Source of the DNA: CAZIGK01 sp964538615 | GTDB taxonomy: Bacteria > Pseudomonadota > Alphaproteobacteria > Rickettsiales > RI-342 | DNA: 33,895 nt | Direction of reading: 5' to 3' | NCBI GenBank assembly: GCA_964538615.1 | Contig: CAZIGK010000020.1 | Coordinates: 1-33,895, forward strand | Part shown: positions 15,348-22,049 of the stretch, in pieces | Position numbering within the stretch: the first letter of the stretch is position 1 | Layout of the letters: every line of letters begins with the position of its first letter | Made by a program: the position numbers and the translations under genes | The notes under the pieces: generated by a model | The model's database searches: none | What the model was told of the DNA's origin: nothing | Seen by the model: only the letters and a program-made list of their open reading frames with translations

Positions 15348-16519
15348 AGGGACTCCCCTTCCTTTTCCGGCTCCAGATAGCGTTTAATACGCACAGCAAT
15401 CTGGTCTTTGCTGCGCCCCACTTCTCCGGCTAGCAGCTTCACGCCTTCGCATTGCAAAATCACTTCTTTATCAGGGGGAGAATCCATCAAAATAGTGCTC
15501 CCCACTTTAAAGCGCATTACATCCCCCAGCTTGATGGTTTTTTCATCCAGCACGGCTTCAATGGACACATCTGTCTGGCGCACTTCCTGCCCCATATAGG
15601 ACTCCCAGACAGAGTCGCGCCCAAATTTCTCTCCCATGAACATCTGCAACAGCAGATCCCGAATCGGCTCCAGCGTCGCATGCGGCAACAAAATTTCCAT
15701 GTTGCCACCGCGTTCTTCCATATCAATACGTAGCCGTATTAGAATAGCCGCATTACCGGGGCGGGCAATGGTGGCAAAGCGCGGGTTGGTCTCCAGCCGG
15801 TCCACCTGAAATGTCACTGGGCTAATCGGGTCAAATGCGGCGCTCATATCCGCCAGCGCCACATCCACCATGCTTTTAATCAGTTCCTGTTCAATCGTGG
15901 TGTAGGGACGCCCTTCAATCCGCACCGGACGATTAGCACGCCGCCCTCCCAGCAATACATCCACCCCGGAATAAATCAGGGAGCTATCCACCGTGACCAG
16001 CCCATAATTTTCCCATTCCTGTGCCTTAAACACAAACAACAGGGCGGGTAGGGGGATGGAATTCAGGTAATCGCCAAACCGCAACGATGTCATGGAGTCA
16101 ATGCTTACATCCACGTTGTCGGACAGGAAGTTGCGCAAACTGGTCGAAAGCATCCGCACCAGCCGGTCAAACACCACTTCCAGCATCGGCAGTTTTTCAT
16201 AGGCCATCAAGGCCTTGTCTAAAATCGCATTAATACCGGAGTAATTATCCCCGCCTACGTCTCCGCTATCAAACCCCAACAGGCTGTCAATCTCGTCCTG
16301 ATTCAGAACCCGTGCCGCATCTTCTTTGCTGAATCCGCCGCCTTTCTCTTCGCCATCACCCCCCTGATTCAGCATGGCTTCCCATTCGGCAGCGGCATCT
16401 TCGCCAGCTTCTCCGCCGTTACCTTCCTGCTGTTTCAGCATAGCCTCCCACTCGGCGGCAGCATCGGCATCTGCGTCTTTCTCTTCGGCCTGCTGTTGAT
16501 CCTGCGGCATATCGGCCAC
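15344..16519 (-). CDS. fliM: Flagellar motor switch protein FliM
   Basis: 391 residues. FliM forms the middle of the cytoplasmic C-ring and binds CheY-P. The N-terminal CheY-binding motif is LNQDEIDSLLGF at 72-83. It is followed by the CheC-like middle domain (with LGGRRANRPV) and a C-terminal SpoA domain ending in IAVRIKRYL. Ahead of the motif, AAAEWEAML occurs twice (20-28 and 42-50), giving a long acidic N-terminal tail. GTG at 16519 is chosen because GAGAGG lies 5 bases upstream; an internal ATG at 16510 is the alternative. It lies 65 bases after fliL and overlaps the DUF6468 gene by 4 bases. Confidence 0.96.
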   Translation of the reverse strand: MADMPQDQQQAEEKDADADAAAEWEAMLKQQEGNGGEAGEDAAAEWEAMLNQGGDGEEKGGGFSKEDAARVLNQDEIDSLLGFDSGDVGGDNYSGINAILDKALMAYEKLPMLEVVFDRLVRMLSTSLRNFLSDNVDVSIDSMTSLRFGDYLNSIPLPALLFVFKAQEWENYGLVTVDSSLIYSGVDVLLGGRRANRPVRIEGRPYTTIEQELIKSMVDVALADMSAAFDPISPVTFQVDRLETNPRFATIARPGNAAILIRLRIDMEERGGNMEILLPHATLEPIRDLLLQMFMGEKFGRDSVWESYMGQEVRQTDVSIEAVLDEKTIKLGDVMRFKVGSTILMDSPPDKEVILQCEGVKLLAGEVGRSKDQIAVRIKRYLEPEKEGESL

Positions 16520-16584
16520 GGTTACCTCTCTCTATCCTATCCATCCTGAAAAGCCACGGGCACCGCGACTTCCCAATCCTGTCC

Positions 16585-17178
16585 CTACTGGGTTATCATC
16601 TCCTTGAATAAAATATCATTCACCTTGGCGGGAAAGACGGTTTTATTCACACGCAATAACAATTCTTCCCGTAGGCGGTATATTCCGGCAGAGCCTTCCA
16701 GATCACTTTTGCGCAACTCCCGCAGATACACCTGAAAACTATCCATAATGCGTGGGCGCATCTGGTCAACGATTTTCAATGCCTCCTGATCCGGCAATTC
16801 CAGTGTGACAGAAAGTTTCAGAAAATGGGTTTTGCTTCCCTTGTCATTCAGGTTCACGACAAAATCCGGCAAGTCATAGAAGACCACTCCCGGTACAGGA
16901 GGCGCTTCCCCCGCAGCACCTTCGCCATGACCGGCGTCTCCATGCGCTGCTTCAGTGCCATGCTCTTCTGTGGTTTCTGCATGCTCGGCTTCTTTTTTGT
17001 CTTTTGCATCACCGGATCCGATGAAAAAGAAATAGCCACCCGCCATCAGGGCGACCAATACCACCACACCTACCGCTAGAAAAATCAGCTTTTTCTTATT
17101 TTTGCCGCCACCGTGCGATAGTTCACCGTCGCCCTCATGTTCCCCCTGTTGGGTGGGGGCGTTGTCCTTCAGTGCCAT
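16585..17178 (-). CDS. fliL: Flagellar basal body-associated protein FliL
   Basis: 197 residues. FliL is an inner-membrane protein that surrounds and supports the stator. Features are a short cytoplasmic tail, one membrane helix at about 31-53, a His/Glu/Ala-rich linker at about 63-92 (eight His), and the conserved periplasmic domain starting near PGVVFYDLPDFVVNLN. The ATG at 17178 has AGGAG nine bases upstream. It is the first gene of the minus flagellar operon. A sigma-54-type promoter match lies 56-71 bases upstream. The His-rich linker is longer than usual, and whether it binds metal is unknown. Confidence 0.94.
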   Translation of the reverse strand: MALKDNAPTQQGEHEGDGELSHGGGKNKKKLIFLAVGVVVLVALMAGGYFFFIGSGDAKDKKEAEHAETTEEHGTEAAHGDAGHGEGAAGEAPPVPGVVFYDLPDFVVNLNDKGSKTHFLKLSVTLELPDQEALKIVDQMRPRIMDSFQVYLRELRKSDLEGSAGIYRLREELLLRVNKTVFPAKVNDILFKEMITQ

Positions 17179-17232
17179 TGCTCGTTGCTCCTGCCAAACG
17201 CTGTCCTATTCTGCGGTTTGCAACCGACACCA

Positions 17233-17248
17233 TGCAATTCTCCGGCCA
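17233..17248 (-). promoter_or_regulatory. Sigma-54 promoter match for fliL
   Basis: Read on the minus strand: TGGCCGG-n4-TTGCA, against the consensus TGGCACG-n4-TTGCW. The invariant GG and GC are correctly spaced, and five of seven -24 positions and all -12 positions agree. Transcription would start near 17222, about 44 bases before the fliL ATG. Confidence 0.65.
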
Positions 17249-17571
17249 ACCGGATGGTTCACATGGTTTTTGCCCGTTCACAAACGTCCATGCAAAGCGC
17301 ATTTCTCGTATCCAACGGGACAAGCCACGAAGGACGAGGCACACACTTTGCACCCGGCGATATTTGCCGATGCAGAATAACCTACCGTATATTGTGCCAC
17401 ATCCCAAATGATTTTACCAGCACTACCAGATATGGCGACGGTTCGTTCGTATCGGCTGGTGCATCCATGCCCCCTCAGTATCATGTTTCGTGGGTGTTTT
17501 GTTGTCTGCCAGCCTTCTACAAACTCCTGTGCTTTGGTTTAACCGTCTTTATTTTATGTTTTTTTCTAAAA

Positions 17572-17587
17572 TGGCACGGCTTATGCA
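17572..17587 (+). promoter_or_regulatory. Sigma-54 promoter for flgF-flgG-flgA-flgH
   Basis: TGGCACG-n4-ATGCA differs from the consensus TGGCACG-n4-TTGCW at one base. The predicted start is near 17598, about 50 bases before the flgF ATG. Caulobacter-type flagellar genes of this class use sigma-54 with FlbD, which fits. The rest of the 17179-17648 spacer shows no gene I can support; FlbD or IHF sites probably lie there but I did not recognise them. Confidence 0.8.
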
Positions 17588-17648
17588 TAATCTGTCCTGC
17601 AATCATGCCGCCCCACATGCGCATCATGCATTGAAAGGATTTCACGTC

Positions 17649-18374
17649 ATGGATAATTCCATTTACATCGCCACATCCCGTCAGGGGGTTATGTTCCGCA
17701 AACTGGATGTGCTGGCCAATAATCTGGCCAACATGAACACCCCTGCTTTTAAAGATAACGTCACCATGATTACGGACTGGACCGTCAATAACGGTAACCA
17801 GCAATATGTTTCTTTCGCGCAGGATGTGAGCTTGTTTCGGGATGCCCGCACCGGTGCCTTGAAACAAACCAGCAATCCGCTGGATATTGCCATTGATGGC
17901 CCCGGCTACCTGACCATTCAGACACCGCAGGGCAACCGCTATACCCGTGCGGGTGACCTGAAGCTGGACCCCAATGGCACGCTGGTGACCCATGATGGTT
18001 TTCCGCTGCTGGATGTCGGTGGCCAGCCCATCCTGATCCCCGATAACATCCGCGAACTTTCCTTCGGGGATGATGCGACCGTGCGTGGGGATGGTAACGT
18101 GCTGGGAGAGCTGGCACTGGTGCAGTTTGATGATGACCAGAAAATGGAACGTGCGGGACTGCGCATGTACCGTACCGACCAACAACCCCGTCGGGCAGAA
18201 GGCGTGCGCATTGCGCAAGGCTATATTGAAGAATCCAACGTAGAGCCGGTGGTAGAACTGGCGGAGATGATCAAGACCAACCGTGGCGTCAGCGGCGTCA
18301 CCAAGTTCATTGAAACCGCCTATGACCTGGAGCAGCGCGCCATGCGTGCCTGGTCCGGCAATGGCAATAACTAA
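17649..18374 (+). CDS. flgF: Flagellar basal-body rod protein FlgF
   Basis: 241 residues. FlgF is a proximal-rod component exported by the flagellar type III system. The N-terminal rod signature is at 1-40 (MDNSIYIATSRQG, VLANNLANMNTPAFK), the family core follows (NPLDIAIDGPGYL, YTRAGDLKLDPNG), and the conserved helical end has SNVEPVVELAEMIKTNR. It has no Sec signal, as expected. The ATG at 1-based 17649 follows AAAGGA nine bases before; the open frame runs further upstream but that part covers the sigma-54 promoter. It is the first gene of a four-gene operon, 31 bases before flgG. Confidence 0.96.
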   Translation: MDNSIYIATSRQGVMFRKLDVLANNLANMNTPAFKDNVTMITDWTVNNGNQQYVSFAQDVSLFRDARTGALKQTSNPLDIAIDGPGYLTIQTPQGNRYTRAGDLKLDPNGTLVTHDGFPLLDVGGQPILIPDNIRELSFGDDATVRGDGNVLGELALVQFDDDQKMERAGLRMYRTDQQPRRAEGVRIAQGYIEESNVEPVVELAEMIKTNRGVSGVTKFIETAYDLEQRAMRAWSGNGNN

Positions 18375-18405
18375 TCCTTCAGGCGGCACATAAGGAGTAC
18401 ACGAC

Positions 18406-19194
18406 ATGCGCTCACTCAATATCGCAACCACCGGCATGGTAGCCCAGCAAATGAACATCGAGGTGGTTTCCCAAAACCTCTCCAACATGACCACCACGGG
18501 CTATAAACGCCAAAAAGCGGAGTTTCAGGATCTCCTCTATCAGGATTACCGGCGCGTAGGCTCCAATTCCTCCAATGTGGGGACAATTGTGCCTACCGGT
18601 ATGCAAATGGGGTTAGGGGTGAAGCCCGGCGCCGTGAACCGCATTCTGGAGCAAGGCACCATTGTACGGACGGAAAACCCGCTGGATATCGCCGTTCAGG
18701 GGCGCGGTTACCTCATGATTACCCTGCCCCCTAACGGTGATACAGCCTACACCCGCGATGGTACCTTCAAAATCAGCCCGGAAGGGGAAATCGTTACCTC
18801 AGACGGGTATCAGGTGCAGCCAGGTATCATTATCCCGGAGAACGCAGTGGATGTGATTATCTCCAATAACGGCGAAGTGCAGGTCAAGATTCAAAATCAG
18901 GTCGAATACCAAACACTGGGGCAACTGGAACTAACCACCTTCATCAACCCGGCAGGTCTGGAAGCGATAGGTAATAACCTGTTTCTGGAAACCCCAGCCT
19001 CCGGCCAGCCCATTGTCAGCATCCCCGGTGAGAATGGCGTGGGCACCCTGCTACAAGGGTTTCTGGAAAACTCTAACGTCGATCCGGTCACGGAAATTAC
19101 ACAAATGATCGTCTCGCAACGCGCCTATGAAATGAACTCCAAAGTCATCAGCACATCCGATGAAATGATGCAAGCCGTCAGCAACCTCAAATAA
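18406..19194 (+). CDS. flgG: Flagellar distal rod protein FlgG
   Basis: 262 residues, the standard FlgG length. FlgG forms the distal rod that runs through the P and L rings. The family pattern runs from MRSLNIATTGMVAQQ and VSQNLSNMTTTGYKRQ, through RTENPLDIAVQGRGYL, to the C-terminal LENSNVDPVTEITQMI and QRAYEMNSKVI. AAGGAG lies 8 bases before the ATG. It follows flgF closely in the same operon and is separated from flgA by 59 bases that contain a stable hairpin. Confidence 0.97.
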   Translation: MRSLNIATTGMVAQQMNIEVVSQNLSNMTTTGYKRQKAEFQDLLYQDYRRVGSNSSNVGTIVPTGMQMGLGVKPGAVNRILEQGTIVRTENPLDIAVQGRGYLMITLPPNGDTAYTRDGTFKISPEGEIVTSDGYQVQPGIIIPENAVDVIISNNGEVQVKIQNQVEYQTLGQLELTTFINPAGLEAIGNNLFLETPASGQPIVSIPGENGVGTLLQGFLENSNVDPVTEITQMIVSQRAYEMNSKVISTSDEMMQAVSNLK

Positions 19195-19208
19195 CCCTCT
19201 ACATCAAC

Positions 19209-19227
19209 GGGTGGCACATCGCCACCC
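19209..19227 (+). other. Intercistronic hairpin between flgG and flgA
   Basis: GGGTGGC (19209-19215) and GCCACCC (19221-19227) form a perfect 7-bp stem with a 5-base loop. No T-run follows, so it is more likely an mRNA-stability or processing element than a terminator. It could set the ratio of rod proteins to ring proteins. Confidence 0.55.
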
Positions 19228-19253
19228 ATCTAAACAATAGGCGGAGAACTGCC

Positions 19254-20303
19254 ATGCAACGGGAAAACACCTCACAGCAAAACCGCCAGCAACAACAATT
19301 GCTGGAGTTAAAAGTCTATATGGCTCTGGCCTTGCTCATGGTGCTGGCTTTGTTACTCAGCATCACCAAAGCAGCTTTCGCGCTGGATGATATGCAACTA
19401 CCCGCGCATCTTCCCGCTGCCGACAGCACACTTGCCGCAACAGGGCAGGGGGGCACGGCAGGCTGGCACACGATGCCCCTGCAACCAGTGGCAACCTTAC
19501 CGCAGGATACCGCCATTCCTGCCGCCTACGGTATAGAAGATAGCTTGCCGCCTCAACATGCACAGGTGCAAACACAGGCCATGCCCGCGGAACTGTCGAA
19601 CAGCAGCAGCCCACTTGTCAAAGAGGTAACCGTAGACGATGCCAGAGCCTGTATGACCCGCCTGTTACAGCAGCAGTTGGATAATACGGCTGTACATCTG
19701 AAATTGCAGGGTAGCCTGCGCCCCATTCTGTGGCGAGGCAAGCAGGAAGGACAAATGACCTGTTTCATCACACGCCATACCCCAGAGCAACATTGGCTGG
19801 AAGCCAGCATCCGTATTCGCTCTCCGCATACGGGGGAAGATATGACGACCCCTCTCAGCCTGAGTGCCCATTATGACATCTGGCATCGTCTGCCCACCCT
19901 GACCCGCAAAATGCGCACCGGAGAAATCATCACAGAGCAGGATATCCAATGGAAAGCCCTTTCCCCTTCTGCCATTCACACAGATCATCTGACCGAACTG
20001 ACCGAGATTATCGGCAAAACGCCTAAAACCACTCTGGTTGCAGCACAACCCATTCGCAGCAATCAATTGCAAACCCCACCCATTATCCATAAGAACGATA
20101 TGGTCAGCATGGTCTTTCGCAAACATAATCTGGAAGTGAAAGCCACAGGCACAGCCATGGAGTCCGGTGCAGAAGGGGATATTATTTCCATCCGCAATGT
20201 GGATAGTTACAAACTCATTCGTGGTCTGGTGCGTGATCGTGGACTGGTGGAAGTCATGTCTCCACCAGCGTTGCAACAAGCCGCCCAGCGCATCAGCCAG
20301 TAA
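19254..20303 (+). CDS. flgA: Flagellar basal body P-ring formation chaperone FlgA
   Basis: 349 residues. FlgA is a periplasmic chaperone for FlgI P-ring assembly. A hydrophobic signal segment lies at about 21-43, followed by a variable Pro/Gln-rich stretch of about 80 residues. The conserved C-terminal SAF-type domain starts near 215 (TRKMRTGEIITEQDIQWK) and runs through AAQPIRSNQLQTPPII and NDMVSMVF to the end. It is longer than the 220-250 residues common in enterobacteria, mainly through the variable part. GGCGGAG precedes the ATG. It is 18 bases from flgH, so the two are tightly coupled. Its usual partner gene flgI is not seen in the window. Confidence 0.92.
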   Translation: MQRENTSQQNRQQQQLLELKVYMALALLMVLALLLSITKAAFALDDMQLPAHLPAADSTLAATGQGGTAGWHTMPLQPVATLPQDTAIPAAYGIEDSLPPQHAQVQTQAMPAELSNSSSPLVKEVTVDDARACMTRLLQQQLDNTAVHLKLQGSLRPILWRGKQEGQMTCFITRHTPEQHWLEASIRIRSPHTGEDMTTPLSLSAHYDIWHRLPTLTRKMRTGEIITEQDIQWKALSPSAIHTDHLTELTEIIGKTPKTTLVAAQPIRSNQLQTPPIIHKNDMVSMVFRKHNLEVKATGTAMESGAEGDIISIRNVDSYKLIRGLVRDRGLVEVMSPPALQQAAQRISQ

Positions 20304-20321
20304 CGGCAGGAGAAATAGACC

Positions 20322-21092
20322 ATGTCCAGCACATTATCCTCTTTCAGCCGTAGCACATCTCTGGTTCCCCTTGTCTGTGCCTTGCTGCTGTTGCCCGCCT
20401 GCAATACGGTAGAACGCTTGCAGCGTGTCGGCACAGAACCGCCTCTGGCCAGAGTAGAAAACCCCACTGAGCGGGAACAATACCAGCCCATCAGCTGGCC
20501 CGCCCCCAAAGCACAACCCGTTCCGCCTAAAGGAGCCAATTCTCTCTGGCAACCGGGTGCCAAAGCCTTCTTCCGTGACCAACGGGCGCGTCAGGAAGGG
20601 GATATCCTCACGGTCATGATTGAAATTAACGATCAGGCACAAATGGACAACAATACCCAAAGTGATCGCAGCGCATCAGAATCCATGCAAATACCTGCAG
20701 TGGCAGGTTTAGAGAATAAAATCTACGGCATCCTACCCGGTCAGGATAATCCTGCGAACATGTTTGACATTACCAATGAATCTCAGGCACAAGGGCAGGG
20801 GCGCATCAACCGTCGCGATCGTATCCGTACCAATATTGCTGCACTGGTGACACAGGTGCTGCCCAACGGCAATCTGGTCATCAGCGGTAAGCAGGAAGTC
20901 CGTGTGAATTACGAGCTACGGGAAATTGGGGTGGAAGGGGTGGTCAGACCGGAAGATATTTCCGCCAATAATTCCATTGACCTCTCCAAAGTGGCGGAAG
21001 CCCGTATCACCTACGGCGGCCGTGGCACCCTTAGCGATCGCCAGCAACCGCGCTACGGACATCAGTTGATAGATATCCTCTCGCCGTTCTAG
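20322..21092 (+). CDS. flgH: Flagellar L-ring lipoprotein FlgH
   Basis: 256 residues. FlgH forms the outer-membrane L-ring. The signal peptide ends in a lipobox LLPAC with the lipidated Cys at 27. The FlgH core is clear: ANSLWQPGAKAFFRDQRA, GDILTVMIEINDQAQ, NGNLVISGKQEVRVN and the terminal GRGTLSDRQQPRYGHQLID. GGCAGGAG precedes the ATG by 9 bases. It is the last gene of the flgFGAH operon; the stop is followed immediately by repeat copy C and an assembly gap, and no flgI follows in the window. Confidence 0.97.
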   Translation: MSSTLSSFSRSTSLVPLVCALLLLPACNTVERLQRVGTEPPLARVENPTEREQYQPISWPAPKAQPVPPKGANSLWQPGAKAFFRDQRARQEGDILTVMIEINDQAQMDNNTQSDRSASESMQIPAVAGLENKIYGILPGQDNPANMFDITNESQAQGQGRINRRDRIRTNIAALVTQVLPNGNLVISGKQEVRVNYELREIGVEGVVRPEDISANNSIDLSKVAEARITYGGRGTLSDRQQPRYGHQLIDILSPF

Positions 21093-21094
21093 TT

Positions 21095-21660
21095 TCCTTG
21101 GTTTCGCTCGGTTGTGTTATTCCCTCCTTGCTCGACTCCTGTCTCGCAAATGAGGGCAGCTCAGGGCTGGTTCGGGCTTGCTAGCCCTCACCTGACACAA
21201 CCGTTGGCGTGGCTTCGCCCCTCTCGCTGACGCTCGGCTCAAAGGCTCGCACTCCTGTGCTCGCTTCTTGTCCCTCGCATAAACTTTTCCTTGGCTCCAT
21301 TCGGCTTACTAGCCTCATTCCGCGTCGGCACTGCGTGCCTCTCGCTGACGCTCGCTGAAGGCTCGCACTCCTGTGCTCGCTTCTTGTCCCTCGCATAAAT
21401 TATTCCTTGGCTCCATTCGGCTTACTAGCCTCATTCCGCGTCGGCACTGCGTGCCTCNNNNNNNNNNNNNNNNNNNNNNNNNNNNNNNNNNNNNNNNNNN
21501 NNNNNNNNNNNNNNNNNNNNNNNNNNNNNNNNNNNNNNNNNNNNNNNNNNNNNNNNNTCGCTGACGCTCGCTAAAGGCTCGCACTCCTGTGCTCGCTTCT
21601 TGTCCCTCACACCGCACCCACACCCGTCATGCCTGCGCAGGCAGGCATCCACGCAGTTCT
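21095..21660 (+). repeat. Repeat copy C with 116-bp tandem array
   Basis: The longest copy in the window, directly after flgH. It has the long hairpin (21122-21156), GGGCT-TGCT-AGCCC (21174-21187), GCAC-TCCT-GTGC (21249-21260), GGCT-TACT-AGCC (21303-21314) and GGCAC-TGC-GTGCC (21327-21339). The last three then repeat with a 116-bp period (CATAAA landmarks at 21278 and 21394) until the N gap, resume after it, and end with a TGCCTGCGCAGGCA palindrome (21630-21643). Long open frames on the minus strand here are translations of the repeat, not genes. Confidence 0.9.
21458..21557. other. Assembly gap, 100 N
   Basis: Exactly 100 undetermined bases inside the 116-bp tandem array, the usual placeholder for a gap of unknown length. 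The flanks (GTGCCTC before, TCGCTGACGCTCG after) are in phase with the repeat unit, so the real gap may hold any number of extra units. Confidence 0.98.
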
Positions 21661-21705
21661 TTTCCTTTCCTTCGGTGGCCATCTTCCCTTCCGTCACTCC
21701 AACGC

Positions 21706-21738
21706 AAAAAGGCCATGCAAAAAAATGCACGGCCTTTT
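21706..21738 (-). terminator. Terminator downstream of rpmJ
   Basis: On the minus strand AAAAGGCCGTGCA pairs with TGCATGGCCTTTT (one G-U pair) around a T-rich loop, ending in a T-run. It lies 115 bases after the rpmJ stop and is close to symmetrical, so it may also stop + strand transcription coming from the repeat region. I see no convincing gene in 21739-21853. Confidence 0.7.
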
Positions 21739-21853
21739 GAAGATGTATGGCAACGGCTTAACTTTTGCTTATGCAGAAGACGCATTTGACTTTATGGTCA
21801 AATCTGTGCGTATCCCCTTGTAAAAAAGCAAAAAATAACCCTACAGAGCCGAA

Positions 21854-21979
21854 TTAGCCCTGACGAGCCTTCATGCGAGGATTCTTTTTGTTAATAACGT
21901 AGATACGTCCTTTGCGACGAATCACGCGGCAGTTTTTATCACGCTTTTTAGCAGATTTCAGTGAGCTAAGGACTTTCAT
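21854..21979 (-). CDS. rpmJ: 50S ribosomal protein L36
   Basis: A 41-residue, very basic protein beginning MKVLSSLKSAKK, with CRVIRRKGRIYVIN in the middle and ending MKARQG. This is the L36 pattern, the smallest protein of the large ribosomal subunit. It has only one cysteine (Cys17), so it is the form lacking the four-ligand zinc site, as is usual in alphaproteobacteria. GGAATGAG precedes the ATG. A promoter match lies 42-70 bases upstream and a terminator downstream, so it is probably transcribed alone. Confidence 0.95.
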   Translation of the reverse strand: MKVLSSLKSAKKRDKNCRVIRRKGRIYVINKKNPRMKARQG

Positions 21980-22015
21980 AATCTCATTCCGTTTCATGTC
22001 GGTGTGACAAGTGAA

Positions 22016-22041
22016 GGGGTTGTATAAAAACTAACAACCCC
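22016..22041 (-). other. Hairpin between glycosyltransferase gene and rpmJ
   Basis: GGGGTTGT (22016-22023) and ACAACCCC (22034-22041) form an 8-bp stem with a 10-base loop just past the glycosyltransferase stop. It may end that transcript. It overlaps the rpmJ promoter, and no T-run follows. Confidence 0.45.
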
Positions 22042-22049
22042 CAAGTCAA
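22021..22049 (-). promoter_or_regulatory. Sigma-70-type promoter for rpmJ
   Basis: On the minus strand TTGACT (22049-22044), a 17-base spacer, and TATACA (22026-22021). Five of six -35 bases and four of six -10 bases match consensus. The start would fall near 22014, giving a leader of about 35 bases. Confidence 0.6.

Noticed and set aside
17490..17648. Upstream extension of flgF
   Set aside because: It contains the sigma-54 promoter and is absent from the FlgF family; the ATG at 17649 has a proper ribosome site.
21278..21600. CRISPR array
   Set aside because: The 116-bp units are nearly identical throughout, with no unique spacers, and no cas genes are present.
21181..21730. Long minus-strand open frames rich in Arg, Ser and Glu across repeat copy C
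   Set aside because: They are translations of the tandem hairpin repeat and run through the N gap; no ribosome site, and the peptide merely repeats with the DNA period.
21629..21823. 64-residue + strand open frame ending in a protein-like segment (FAYAEDAFDFMVKS)
   Set aside because: It begins in a palindromic repeat and crosses the rpmJ terminator, with no ribosome site; I cannot support it as a gene.
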